Positions 36,161-49,000 of a DNA stretch of 64,000 nt are shown here, piece after piece. The translations under genes and the position numbers were made by a program. A model generated the notes under the pieces. That model was not told the origin of the DNA. It saw only the letters and a program-made list of their open reading frames with translations, and did no database searches. Position 1 is the first letter of the stretch. Every line of letters begins with the position of its first letter. The DNA is from Blastomyces gilchristii SLH14081 (lineage: Eukaryota; Ascomycota; Eurotiomycetes; Onygenales; Ajellomycetaceae), in NCBI RefSeq assembly GCF_000003855.2, contig NW_003101680.1, positions 2,564,729 to 2,628,728 on the forward strand, written 5' to 3'.

Positions 36161-36418
36161 TGTAAGAATAAGTGCTTATAGATAATTATTCAGATATTTA
36201 CAGCTTGATATAATATGTACTGTTAACTACTAGAAGTATTCACAGTAGAAAGATAAAATATAGAGATTAAATATATAATAGTATTCAAGCTGAGTTGTGA
36301 ATAGTATTCATGAACTTCAGTCTATATAGTTGTGTGTAGCCACGGGCCACTAGCTCTATTGATTATGCAAGAGATAGAAATAGAGGTAAAGAATCCGCGA
36401 GGAGCGGGATTTCTTACA
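36161..36418 (-). repeat. gypsy-1 copy B 5' LTR
   Basis: Mirror image of the 3' LTR in mutation pattern: the outer (right) end keeps CCGCGAGGAGCGGGAT, while the inner end reads GTGCTTATAGATAATT where the unmutated form has GTGCTCGCAGGCGATT. Confidence 0.97.
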
Positions 36419-36423
36419 GTTAC

Positions 36424-38365
36424 TCAAGATTTTATTCAAGTGTTTCACTTTTCTATTTATCTGTAGATGATATGATATTGTTCTATAATACTTGTCTATA
36501 ACTAGCTTATAAAATGCCTCACTACTTCTTCTACAAGATTTACATCATTATCAGTTAGAATCTCACATGACATTTCATAGTTAATATAGATCTTATTATG
36601 TAGACACTTCATTATTATCTTCTCTATTATTTCTGAAACTGCTTTTATAACTGATCAGTCAGTACCATAGTTAATAGCAGTGATTATTCAATAATTTTCA
36701 TTTAATGTTTACAGTAATATGTCTATGAGATTCACTTCTCATTGTTTAAACAGTTGTATTATACATTTCATCTGATGTTATACTTTCTCACATTCTAATT
36801 CTTTCTTAGATTCTTTCACAATCTGACAATTCAGACACTTGTGAGTATACATCTGAATGTCCTCAGTTATGCTTGATCAGTATACTCTTGATTTAAGTAT
36901 ACTCATGAGTTCAGAGCTTTCTAAGTGACTGAATTCCTTGTGCATGTGAGTTATTAAGTCATGTCTAAATAAATGTTCTAGATAGAGAGCTTCTATATAT
37001 TCTAGATTACAGTAAAGTATAGCCCCGGTGGCTGAATGATTAATGCGGCCACTCAGTAGCGCCTTGGCGTGGGAAACCAGGGCATGTGAGTTCGAAACCC
37101 GCAGGGGATACATTAAATTCAGAACCCAAGCACCTCAGGTTTCTAATAAATACAGAGATGTACAAATCACTCCAATAAAATTGCTCTATGTTCCTGGGCT
37201 GGGAAGTTATTATCGCATGTATTTAATTGTCACTTCTTTGTATTTCCTATGTTCTTATTATCTTGGCGTGGTCTCAACACCTGTATTTTCCTCCTGTATA
37301 ATCAACACTTGGCCTGTATTTAACATCACGCAAGGACTCATCATAAGCTCCGCTTGCATATGAGTATAATGGAAGAATAATAATAATAATAACAGTAAAG
37401 TATAACATCATTTTTCAATTTTCTCAGTTTAAAGATTGAAAGCATCTCTTCTACTACTTTCACAAGATGCTTGTTATCTGACATCTTATCATTTTTCAAG
37501 TGAGAGATTATTATATTTACTTATTCTGATTTCTTGTATTCTCTCAGTATGTTTAATATGAACTTCTCTTATACTTAATTTATAGAACTCTCACTCATGA
37601 AATCAGATCTGTGACTGATTACATCAGATATCACAGTATCTGACCTCTTTCAGTATTTAATATTAAGATTGTACACTTGAAACTCTGAGATTCAACATAC
37701 TAAGTATTTGAAAGGTTTTATCATTAATTATAGATAGATAAGACTTTTGTAATCTGTAATCACTGTTATTATATAGCTGTTGTTGATATATCTATTTCAC
37801 AATATCAGTGTATATTTGATTGCTAGTAATTTCTTTTCATATACTGAATATTTGAGCTCAGCATCTGATAGTTTTTTATCATTATATATCACTGAGTGCA
37901 GCTTGCTGTTCTTACTCATCTGTAGAAGAGTATTTTTAATAGATTATTTAAATATGTTTATCTCAATGTAGAAAGATTTATCATAATCTGATTAAATAAG
38001 CACTGAGAATGTTATTATACATTTTCTCAGTGTGAGAAAAGTCTCTTCATACACAGTATTTCAGATAATTGACCGAAACTTCTTCTTCTGCTGATTAGCA
38101 TTTATTTCTCTTAAGAGATCTGAGAGTGATGCAGCTATTCATGTAAAATTCTTGATAAATCTACAGTAATATGAAATCAACTCAAGAAACTGTTGTACAT
38201 AATATATGTTTCTCAGCTATAATTAATTTACTATGACATTCAATTTCTCTGAGATAAGATATATACAGTCATCACTCAGTACATATTCTATAAACTCTAA
38301 CTCTTTCATTTCAAACACATACTTTGTTAATTTAATATAGCGCTTATACTCTGTCAGAGTTGTAA
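36424..38365 (-). pseudogene. gypsy-3 RT end, RNase H and integrase zinc/core region (split by SINE copy 2)
   Basis: About 38360-38000 reads as the end of the RT and the connection, with FLELISYYCRFIKNF in place of the usual FLGL..YYRRFI. RNase H follows to about 37420. About 37000-36780 holds the integrase zinc-binding H...H...C..C: EFSHLESSELMSILKSRVY and the following Cys pair. The core follows to 36424. The frame is continuous with 51473 upstream and 29165 downstream. Confidence 0.8.
37022..37391 (+). mobile_element. tRNA-derived SINE, copy 2 (best preserved, 370 bp)
   Basis: Perfect 13-bp TSD ACAGTAAAGTATA (37009-37021, 37392-37404). The head resembles a class II tRNA: A-box-like TGGCTGAATGATTAATG at 37029-37045 and B-box-like GAGTTCGAAACCC at 37088-37100, the two elements of an internal RNA polymerase III promoter. 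The body is unrelated to tRNA and the tail is GAAG(AAT)n. It keeps many CpG, CC and GG sites although it sits in heavily mutated gypsy-3. It would depend on a LINE for transposition. Confidence 0.93.
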
Positions 38366-38623
38366 TGTAAGAAATCCTGCTTCTCACAGATTCTTTACCT
38401 CTATTTCTATCTCTTGCATAATTAATAGAGCTAGCGGCCCTTGGCTACACACAACTATATAGACTGGAGTTTGTGAATACTATTCATAACTCAGCTTGAA
38501 TGCTATTATACATTTAACTTCTATATTTTATCTTTCTACTGTAAATACTTCTAGTAGTTAATAGTATATATCATGTCAAGCTGCAAACATCTGAATAATC
38601 ATCTGTAAGCACTTATTCTTATA
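38366..38623 (+). repeat. gypsy-1 copy C 5' LTR
   Basis: Begins TGTAAGAAATCCTGC and ends TTCTTATA (final CA mutated to TA). The outer end is less mutated than the inner. Confidence 0.95.
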
Positions 38624-40186
38624 TTTCAAGCTCAGTCAGTCAGCAACTGCTTATTATAACTGAAAGAACTAGAAACTTGTATATTTCAATCTTTGTAAAC
38701 TCTACTGCAGACACTCAGAAGCAGTTATCTGAACTATGAATAGTCTTTATAAAAGAAGTCTCAGAGAACTTATTAATTACTCACAGAACATCATTCTCTG
38801 CATCTGTGACAGAGAAACTCTCTGAATTCATGAATAAATCAATCTCAGTAAAGAATATTCTTGAGCATCTCTTACAGAATCAAGCTATTTTTCTACAAGA
38901 AATACTTACTGTCTGTAAACACTCTCAAACTGAGTCTCTAGACATAATCTTCAGAGATACTCACAAACTGAAAAGAAACTTTCATAAGCTGTAATCACTT
39001 AAGATCACTTATCAAATCACAATCTATAAAAGCTTTTATAAGTTTGTATTTGAAATTGACTCACAAGCCTGACTATATGATATAAAAGATGAAGAAGCTG
39101 TCATCTATATAATAACAGGCCTCTATTACACTGAAGTCAAGAACTGGCTGAATTATTTAGAGAATAATTATAAGAGATTTTACTGATGTGTTCTCAAGAT
39201 CTATCTAGAGAATAAGTTAAGAGACTCTGTGAGCTGAACAGAGAACATCTGAGCTGTGATTATCAATATTAGAAAAAGAGATGAGAAATCTGTTAAAGAC
39301 TACTTACAGTACTTTATGAAATTATAATATGAATTAAGATCTGTGAAAACAGAGCTCTGAAACAAGACCTGAATAATGATGTTTATAAAGAGACTAGATA
39401 AAGATATGTAGAACAAGCTTATTGAGTAAGACTCTAAGTTCTTGACTCTGAAGAAACTGATGACTCTTATTCATCACTTACAAATCACTGTGAGAGTCAC
39501 AGACTTACAGAGAGTGAATCACTGATCAGCTCTGTGAGAGTTAGAATAACAGAGAACAGATTTATCAGAAAAAGATGATAAGATATAGAGAGATTCATAT
39601 CTGACTACTAAGCAGAGAGAGAGAGCTTTATAAGCTTCTGTAAATAGAGTGTATAACAGAGAGATTAAGAAAAAGAGACTCTGCTTTATCTATTTTAAAT
39701 CAGAATATCTCTGTGCAAACTGTCTGAACAAATTAAAATAGAAATTTAAGAAGTCACAGACAGAGTCAGTAACAGCCTTCTTAAGAGTCTTAAAGCTGAT
39801 ATCTGAATCTGTTACTCTTTCAATGAAAATGCTTGCTTATGAAGAGAGACTGTATCACAGTACTGCTGCTCTGTAAGTATAAGAAGTATTAATGAACTCA
39901 GAATCTCAGATCACTATAGTATCTTTAAAGCTTATGAAGTGAATGAGCTAGAAGATGAAAACTGAGAACCTGCTCTTATAATAAGCAGAATATGAGAACT
40001 CAGACCTGAGAGCTGAGAGACTTATAAGAGTTATTTTTAAATTGCAAGATCTCTCTGAAATCTGAAGAAGATTTGCAGAAACTGTGATGATCACAGATAT
40101 CACAGATAACATATACTTAAAACTTGTATAACTTCAAAGACACAATCTGCACATAGCTGTCTGTAAGTCAGGTTTATACTTCTGAT
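38624..40186 (+). pseudogene. gypsy-1 copy C gag remnant
   Basis: Capsid-like gag: 38806-38994 is open (62 codons), followed by a segment with VKNWLNYLENNY-like residues and a zinc-knuckle remnant CFIYFKSEYLCANCL at about 39693-39740, where the second Cys of C-x2-C is Tyr. Internal stops occur throughout. Ends where the hAT inserted. Confidence 0.75.
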
Positions 40187-40187
40187 T

Positions 40188-41770
40188 AGACTGACCGTGT
40201 GACCGTGTCTGAAACCAGGACCAAACTTTACAGTTGTCATGTTGTCTAAAAGCATTACTCCTGATCATGATTTGTGTTCATTACATTGATTTCAAATCAC
40301 ATTATTTCAAATATTAAAGATCTCAGATTCACTTTTCAAATAAAAATCTAGTCTTAAATAAAGAATATGTTTGAATTCTTAGTTACATTTTCATTCTGAT
40401 CTCATTATTGAGAATGATATCAAATGAAATTATGAAATCACTTCTTACTTACATAATATTATAACATAGTACTCATTTATTGAAAATTCAACAGAGAGTG
40501 TTATCAAATATTATTACTTTTCTGAATACAGATCATAATTCATATAATTTTAATTATAAAAAAAATATAAAATACAAAAAAAAAAACAAAAAACAAAAAA
40601 CAAAATAAAAACAAGAAAAAATCAGAATGAATAAAAAAAAAAAAAAAAAAGAGAAAGAAAAAAAAAAAAGAAAAGAAAAAGAAAAAAATAAAAAATAAAA
40701 ATAAAAAAAATCAAGGTTGCAGAGCTGCAGTACTCTTAAAATACTCACTTCTCAGAGTCTTTACAATGTTCATTATTAACTGTGTATCTCTCACAGTGAG
40801 AGTAACACAGTCATGATGAGTTATTATCTTAATATTATCTAATAAATAATCAGTATATATCTGTATAAATGTGAATATTTAGAAAACATACACTTAAAAA
40901 GTGTGGCCAGGGTGAACTCTGCTATTACTTGAATGACATCAAGAACAGAACACTGAAATTAATGATTTCTCTCATTGATTTCATGAATAAGATGCGTGAA
41001 GATACTCTTAAGAAATATAAGATCTTCTAACTTCTGATAAAAACAGATCTCACAGAGAGACTCTATTTTCATTATATCAGAAACTGAGTGTTATTAAAAA
41101 GTGTTACTTTAATATACATGCACTTACTGCAGTGATTCATTCTCTGCATATATGACTGAGAATTGCAGCTTTCTCACACTACACAGCTCTCTCTGAGATG
41201 CTGGTGCCGGTTTGCAACTCATACAGTCTCTTAGTTCAGCATGTGCTGTGTGTATACAGCTCTGTGTGCTGAGGCTGTGTTAATCATTATAGTCTGATAT
41301 GATACTCACTTTTCACAGACCATGTTTTATTTGAGAAGGGAAAGAAAAAGACACAACTGTGGTTTTATTGAGAAGAGATGAATAATTAGTAATATTAAAT
41401 GTAATTTAATTCTTCTGTATTTAAAATTTGATTAGTCTATACTCTTCAATTTGAGAGTTTCTAGAAGTATTTTAATAGTTGTCATATCAGCTTGAATTTA
41501 GTAATAAGTTGAAGAAGAAGAGAAAAGAGAGAAGAAAGAAATGAGAATAACTTATCTTTATAATATAAAAACAGAGAATCACTGCAATCATTCTCTCTAG
41601 TAATAAAGATCTGTTTTCTGCATGTATCTCTGATATAGATTATATGATAACTGTATACAAAGAATATCAACACTGCATGCATTGAATGAAGATGATATTA
41701 CTATACAATACTGTAGCTGTTTCTGTATATCTCTAAAAACTGTTAATATTTTCTTTGTCTCTTTATATTT
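40188..41770 (+). other. Non-coding 5' part of the hAT element
   Basis: No gene is seen. An A-rich tract spans about 40558-40712. Motifs of the type AGTGTTATnAAAAAGTGTTAC occur at about 40494-40520 and 41085-41110. Confidence 0.6.
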
Positions 41771-41799
41771 GATAAGTCAGTAATATATTTCAATGCACT

Positions 41800-41938
41800 T
41801 TCTCTTTTATCATCATCATTATTATTATCATCATCACTATTATTATCATCATTACTATTATCATTATCATCAACATTATCACTATCATCATTATTATTAT
41901 TATTATCACTATCATCATCATTATCATTATTATCATAT
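41800..41938. repeat. (ATC/ATT)n array
   Basis: Irregular triplet array in the hAT element, complement of the array at 6600-6735. Confidence 0.9.
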
Positions 41939-41995
41939 TATTTCTGACTATCTCTTCTGTCTTCATCTCTCTTCAACACTCACTGAAACTAATCA

Positions 41996-42781
41996 TGTTA
42001 TTTCTCTTCAAATATTCTGCAGTTCTGCAGATCATCAAGGTGTGTGAGCACTGTCACAGATTGAAGAGAGAGAAGAAGAAGGTGTTCAAGCAAGAAGAGA
42101 CTGATTACAAGGCATGTTATAATGCCTTGAAGAGACTCTGTAAGAGAGTAGAATAATAATGATTTTAAGTAATACTTTTGATAGATTTAGACTGAACTAA
42201 GTATAGAAATAATATGAATGACACTGTCTATGAGAGATTGAAGAAGAAGACAGTGAAGAGCTTTATACAGTAGTGATAAGATCAGAAGAAGTTCTGAGAA
42301 TAATTTGAGTTTAAGATGAAGAGAGAGAGAGAGAAGAAGAGTATTACTGTAAATAAGCAGTAATAGAAGAAGATTGAGAGAGTGTTAAAGTAGAAGACAA
42401 AGAAGTCAAAACTGGTAAGTTTTTTATTTATTGAGAGATAATGATTTTTGATAACACTTCTGTTCTCTAATTGATTAGCAGAAGCTGATAGAGAAGAAGA
42501 GGATTAAGGCCTTGTTCAGGTCTCAAATGCACTTCATGATTCAGAATATTAAGGAGACAGTTCTGCTCTCTGAGCATGTCAATCTGCTTGCTGCTGAGAT
42601 GGAACCCGAGACAGTAGATCAGAAAATGCGGGATTTTGAGATACAGGTTGACCTGGCTGAGAGAAAGCAGTGAGAACTCTTCTCTGAGAAGATAGTGAAG
42701 AGAGATTTTAAGATGATTATCATCTCAGATGAGAAGAAGAAGAAGAAGAAGAAGAAGAAGAAGAAGAAGAATGAGAAGTAA
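41996..42781 (+). pseudogene. Second gene carried by the hAT element (unknown function)
   Basis: Apparent three-exon gene on the transposase strand: exon 1 41996-42147, intron 42148-42190, exon 2 42191-42414, intron 42415 to about 42478 (GTAAGT...TAG), exon 3 to the stop at 42779-42781. Exon 1 carries C-E-H-C followed by a run of Lys/Arg and, about 25 residues on, a C-Y/Y-K pair. The left copy has Cys where this copy has Tyr and the reverse, so the ancestor probably had a C-x2-C ... C-x2-C zinc-binding arrangement. Exon 2 is basic with Trp codons turned to TAG or TGA. Exon 3 is open (about 60 residues before a TGA), acidic then Lys-rich. Possibly a DNA-binding accessory protein; that is inference. 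Confidence 0.5.
42727..42772. repeat. (GAA)n microsatellite
   Basis: GAA triplets encoding the Lys-rich tail of the second hAT gene; counterpart of 5774-5808. Confidence 0.9.
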
Positions 42782-43290
42782 ATTGTAGAGAATGATAAGA
42801 AAAATGAGAAAGAGAAGAAGTAGATTTTTTTCTTTTTATATTAGTTAGTTATAAGTTTAAGTTTTTAATTATTAATAATTAAAATTGATTTTAAGTTTTC
42901 AAAAATTATTGTACAAGTTGTAATCAAGTCAGGAATGATATATATATATATATATATTTAACTATCATGATTCACAAATCACTATAATGTATAAGTATCA
43001 ACATTTTTTCAACATTGATATTCACAATATTAATATATTTTTAATGATATTATCTGATAATGTAATTTGATAACACTCTCTTTCACAATATTAATATATT
43101 TCAAGAAATATGACAGAGATTAATCAAGATTGTTTATTTACTTTTATACATCAATAATATTCAATCTGAGTTAGTACTAAAATTATAACTAAGCTAAGAA
43201 ATAAGATTATTTTCTCTTATATTAATTCTTCTTACACACATCAGTGATCAGTTATTGAAAATAAATTATTATCTTTCTCAAATTATTATC

Positions 43291-45700
43291 ATGTCTTCTG
43301 AATTCACTTCTTTCACTTCTTTTACTTCTATTGAAGATTCATAAACTCTTCAAGAAATCACTGTGAATTATAAAGTCTATGTTATTTACAATTCAACACA
43401 GAATGCTCTCTTTCAATCATGATAAATAATCACTTCATTTTTCACATCTGATTTCAGGTCATGAAATTTATGAAAAACTTAACACAAACACTGAGATAAT
43501 CTATGAAATAATTATCAACAGATTATATTGCAGATTACCAAAGAGTTATCTCTCTACTGCAATCACTACAACTTCATTCAGAAACATTCATTATAAACTG
43601 ATCATAGTTCTGAAGAAATTTCCTGACATCTGAAGTCATCAGAATGCAGATAATAAAAGAAAAATAATCAGAAAATTACTACTGAGCTGATAAGTTACTC
43701 TATCAGATAATGATTTTTGATAATACTAACTTTCTAATTTGAAGAAAATCATGTGAAAATGATCATGTATCAGTACTCTGATTTCACAACTCTCATCTGA
43801 TAAGTTCTGTGAATAATTACTTTATATATATATATCTCTGAATCTTTCTCTTCAATTAATTGAAAACTCTGAATTCTAAACACTTCTTCAAATGCTTAAT
43901 TCAAATCTTCATATTTCACATTGATTCTGTCTTCAGTTCAATCTTTGAGATACACTACAAAGTCAATATACAATATCTAGAATCAGAGTTGAAGAATCAT
44001 TGAAGAGTGTCTCTCACAGTGAATGCATGAACTAGTACAAACAATCTTGCATTTATCAAAGTTACATGTTATTACATTGATAAGAACAGAACTTATCAAG
44101 AGACATTAATTGAATTTGAATCATTGATCAGTAGTCATACTGAGGATTATATGGCAGAGGTATTAATAACTGTGATTAAAAATGACTATTAAGATATTAG
44201 TCTCAGTCTTCTTATAATTACAACTGACAATGCTGCAAATAACTATACTATGATAAAGAGCTTGAAGCAAAAATTGACTTTGCATTTCTGAAATGATAAA
44301 CAAGGTCATATTCTCTGCATTACTCATGTGGTTCAACTTGTGATACAAACACTGATAAAGAATCTTAACATTGAGATGAAGAATAATGAGATGACTGATT
44401 CTTGAAATGAGAATGAGATGAAAGTGATTACTCAAGTAACTTTTACATCTACTTTGTAAAAGATAATGTTTTTTGACAATACTTTTTAATATTGCTTTTT
44501 GATATTGCTTTTTGATAATGCTACTGTTAATTTTGAATAGATTAACTAATAATTTAAATATCACAGATTTGAAACATTGTTAATATGATTTGTATCTTCT
44601 CTAAACAATAACAATGATTCCATGATATTCAATAAATAAACAAATCAGTCACATCACTGAATATGATACAGAATATTAGAATATGATGAAGTTCAATATA
44701 TAAGATGACTGTTCAGACTCTTTGATTGTATCAGATAATTAATCATTAAGTGCAACACTCTGATCAGAAAAAGATTCAGATATTGAAACTTTCTGATATG
44801 AAGTGAACTCAGTTGAAATATGTGATTGATGTACTGTTTCAGTTTTATAAGACAATAAAGACAGTCTCAATCACTTGTACACTAATGCTGCAGTCAGTCT
44901 GATGAGTGTATAACAGTTTATTTACTCATCTTGAGAAGCAGTTGAATCACTTAAAAAGAAATTCAGTCTGGGATGATGCTATAGTACAGGCTATTATTGC
45001 TGCAAGGGATAAACTGGTATATTACTACAGCAAAACTGAACAATCTTTTACAGAGTACTATACTGTAGCAGCTCTACTAGATTTCTTCTATTGAGTTAAC
45101 ATCTACACTTCTCAAGATTGAACAGAGGAGGAATGAGACTTATATATTAAATTAGTCTGAGACTACTACAATGCCAACTATCAGAGATTTGAATGAGCAG
45201 ATCTTTGAGATGTGAAGACAGTGAAATACAATTCTCTAGTAAGTAATAATCTTTGATAATGCTTCATATCTCATAGAACTATAATACTAACTTTGAAACA
45301 GAACTTGCATACATTGATTACAACTGAAGATCAGGCAAAACTACATGCTTGTAAAACTGAATTTGATCACTATCTTCAAGATGATTCAACAAATTTACAT
45401 GTCAAATCAATTCTAGAGTTATGAAAAATTGTTGAGAGTATATATTCAACTGTTGCACTGATGATGCATGATATTCTGATAATTTTATTGACAGAGGTGA
45501 GAATGAAGTGAAAGTTCAACTCAAGTTGAGATATTTGTTACTATCACTGAGAACAATTATAAGAAGAAACAATTAAGAAACTCATGATTGTAAAACATGA
45601 AATTATCAGATAATTTAATACCTCTGATCACAGTATATCAGAGAAGTGTAGTTTTCATGAGAAAGTGAAGAATAAACTTACACAAGAATGTATTTAGTTA
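43291..45700 (+). pseudogene. hAT transposase remnant
   Basis: Starts at an ATG (MSSEFTSFTSFTSIEDS). The catalytic region begins near 44010 with V-N-A-W-T-S, where the first catalytic Asp has become Asn (codon 44022-44024). TTDNAANN carries the second acidic residue, followed by C-I-T-H. Introns 44456-44540 and 45239-45301 are well formed (GTAA...AG, the latter with TACTAAC). The exon at 44906-45094 has YYSKTE...VAALLD. The C-terminal dimerisation domain (about 45400-45600) keeps the W-K-I-V-E-S-I-Y...ALM-HDIL pattern, but the third catalytic residue reads Lys (codon 45506-45508) for Glu. All changes are G-to-A. It would have cut and pasted the element and the MITEs. Dead. Confidence 0.85.
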
Positions 45701-46034
45701 TTTCATGAGTGTTATCAATAATTGTTATCAAATTCTGATTATATAAGCAATCACTAGATGAATCAGATGAGACTGATTTTGATCTTCAGTCTCAGTCTTA
45801 TTCTGATTTTAGAAGAATGATTATCTTTCACAGTTTATTCTGAGAAATTACTTTCATTTCACTGTTCTTGAATTAAATCTGGTCATTTTTCACGCCATTT
45901 CTCTCAGAAATGGTTCATTTTCAGATTTTTTCAAGACTTGGTCCTGATGGGACTCACGCCAAGAAATGTATGAGACCAGACCAAATGGGACCAAATGTGA
46001 AATTCATGGTCCCGCCGGCCAGTCTACTTCTGAT

Positions 46035-49000
46035 CAGTGTTAATAGACTCACTTATAAAGATAGAATCAGTTAATGCTGTAGAGTTAATTAGAGAAGACA
46101 AGCTTATCTATATAATGACTTTGTAAGTGTCTGAGAATCTTGCAGTCATGAAAACTGAGCTTCAGATATTAGAGAAATATCAAGATCTCACAGAGATGTT
46201 TAGCTCAGTAAAGGCAGCTGAGCTTCTCTCTCACTGTGAGAAGAATCTGATAATAGATTTAATAGAAGAACAGAAACTCTTCTGAGAATCAATTTATAAG
46301 CTCTTTCATTACAAGACAGAGGTCTTACAGGTCTATATAAAGAAGAATCTAAAGAATAACTTTATCTGATCTTCACAGATCTTCACAGAAGTCTCTGTGA
46401 TATTCATGAAGAAGAAGAATAAAGATCTCAGATTATGTGTAAACTACTACAATCTGAACTTCAAGATAATAAAGAGCTGCTATTCTCTGTCTCTGATTGA
46501 GAATGTAATCAACTGTCTCATGAGAGCTGTCATATTCATATAACTGAATGTAATCAATATATATACATAGCTGTGAATACAGTCTGAGAATGAATGAAAG
46601 ACTGTCTTTAGAACTGCACTAAGATTGTTTGAATATCTAGTGATGTCTTTTAATCTGACTAATATTCTTACAGTATTTCAGTCTTTTATTAATAAAACAC
46701 TTTACATATATCTGAATGTCTTTGTGATAATATATCTGAATAATGTGATAATGTACTCTGCAAAGAAGAAAGAACACACTTAGCATGTATGAAGTATGTT
46801 GAAAGTCTTAGATGAGACAGAACTATATATTAAGCTTATAAAGTGCCACTTCAGTGTCTGTCAGATTAATTTTCTAGAATATGTAATTATCACAGATGAT
46901 ATTCAGATGAAATCTTCACAGATTGAGATTATTCTATCATAATCAGAGTTAACTAGTATTTATAAGATTCAGATCTTTCTGAGCTTTGTGAATTTCTATA
47001 AACAGTTTATCTTTGTATTTATGAGAATCTTCTTGATTCTTACAGACATGCTGAAGAGTGAAAATAAGAAGAAGTCATTTCATAAATGAAGAATAAAAAG
47101 ATTATTAAGAAGAGAGAACTGTGAGAACTTTCTTATCTCAGAAGCTTATAGAGTTTTTATAAGATTGAAACAGATATTTATAGATACAGTGATACTGTTT
47201 CACTTTAATCTCTTACTCTTAATCAGATTGAAGACAGATGTCTTCTTCTTTATAATTTCAGAAATAGTCTCATAACTACAGTTAAATGAGAACTGGGTTT
47301 CAGTGGCCTTTTTCTCATAAAAGATACAACTCACAGAGATCAACTATGACATTTATAATTAGAAGCTTCTTACAATAGTGAAATTCTTCTGTTACTAATA
47401 TCACTACTTTGAGAACCTTGTAACAGTGATTACTGTTAGAACTGATTATAACAGCTTATAACAGTTTACTTTAATCAAGAAACTCTTACAGTGATAGATT
47501 TACTGAGCTCAGAGACTGAGTGAGTTCTGATTCAAGATAGAACATATCAAGAAAACTAAGAACTCAGTGAACAGACTCTCTTACAGATCAGACTATATTA
47601 AGAAGGTCAGAATAACAGATATAGAGAGACTAGAGAAGACAGAAAAGCTTTATAAGATGCTTAAACTGAGTGTTATAAAGAGATTGACTGAAGAGTCTCT
47701 CAATTCCTTATAAGAGAAGAGAGAGAAGAGAGAAAAGAAGCCTGTACAACTACTCTCTATAACACTGAGAGTTAACACTCTGAAAATCTCTATAAGAATT
47801 CTTGAAGAGAGTATCTATAATCTGAAGAATTTGCAGGCTTTGAGAAGCACTGCAGAAGACCTGATATAAGAAAAAACAGAGTATAAGTCTTTATAAGATC
47901 TTCTATTCAGATTGTTTGAACTGTAACTAAAGAATGAATATACTTAGTATATTCAGAAACTGCTCATGACAGAGATTAACTCTGCAGAAATAAAGAATTG
48001 AAGAGACTTAAATAGTCTCTTATAAAGAGAGAACTGAATTTATATACCTGTAAATAAGTTTCTATATATAGAACTTATCAAAAGATATTATAACTCTTCT
48101 CTAATAGGTCATTTTACAGATACTAGAACTCATGAGTTACTCATAAGAAAATACTTCTGACTGAAGATGTAAGAATTTATGAAGAAGATAGTGAATTCTT
48201 ATACTGTTTATCAGAATTCACAGATAGTATGATTCAGATTATATGAAGAACTTACTTCTCTACTCATCTCACAGAAACCTTGAGAATAGCTACAAATGAA
48301 TATTCTTATAAGTCTCTCTGAAAGTAAGAACATATATAATACCTGCTTTGACAGTGTGCTGATGATAGTAAATTACTTTATTAAGATGACATATTTTATA
48401 CTCATCTGTAAGAACTTGAAGTTAAAGAATTTAACTCATATCTTTATCTGTAATATGATTCAGTTGCATGAATTATCTATGAATATTATCTCAGATAGAT
48501 AATTAATTTCTACAGAAGAGTTCTGATCTGATCTGATAACTATACTGAAGACCTTATGAGATCTAAGCACAGCTTTTCATTAATAGACAGATGATTAGAT
48601 AGAATATCTGATGAGTATATTGAAACAGTATCTGCAGTGCTTTGTCAATTATAATCAGAATGATTAAGTATATTGATTATTACTCACAGAGTTTATATAC
48701 AATAACTTAAAGCATATCAGCACAGATAAAACTCTCTTTGAGATACTCACTGAGACTTATTCACAGATGATCTTAATAAACTCATGAGAGTATACTATAG
48801 AGTGTAATAATGTCTGTGAACAGACTGAGAGAATTCAGAAGATCTGAGAGAAAGTCTGTGAATTCTTGAGAAAGACTCAAGAGTATTAGAAGAGATACTA
48901 TGACTTCAAGCATATTATAAAGAGTTTTAAGAAAGATAATAGAGTCTCACTGAGCCTAGAAAATATTATTATACAGAGATCTAGTAAGAAGCTGAATCTC

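Larger units (their letters stand above)
29171..36418 (-). mobile_element. Ty3/Gypsy chromovirus gypsy-1, copy B: full length, 7248 bp
   Basis: Complete element with 258-bp LTRs and a perfect 5-bp TSD GTTAC (29166-29170, 36419-36423). It is inserted in the gypsy-3 integrase. Internal order (right to left) is gag, protease, RT, RNase H, integrase, chromodomain, and about 1.9 kb of 3' region. The whole internal part is strongly RIP-mutated; the two outer tips are not. Confidence 0.97.
40187..46026 (+). mobile_element. hAT DNA transposon, complete, 5840 bp
   Basis: Termini TAGACTG and CAGTCTA with an exact 8-bp TSD CTTCTGAT (40179-40186, 46027-46034), the hallmark of hAT elements. The outer 60-100 bp at each end are little mutated. 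Contents: an A-rich non-coding part, triplet arrays, a second gene (41996-42781), and transposase (about 43291-45700) with introns. Inserted in copy C between gag and pol. Confidence 0.95.

Noticed and set aside
37022..37105. Possible tRNA gene
   Set aside because: A and B boxes are present, but no acceptor stem can be closed, the unit recurs three times with a long unrelated body and (AAT)n tail, and each copy has its own TSD; it is a SINE head.
40554..40748. 64-codon Phe-rich open frame
   Set aside because: Translation of an A-rich tract on its complement.
41793..42047. 84-codon His/Tyr-rich open frame
   Set aside because: Translation of the ATC/ATT triplet array.
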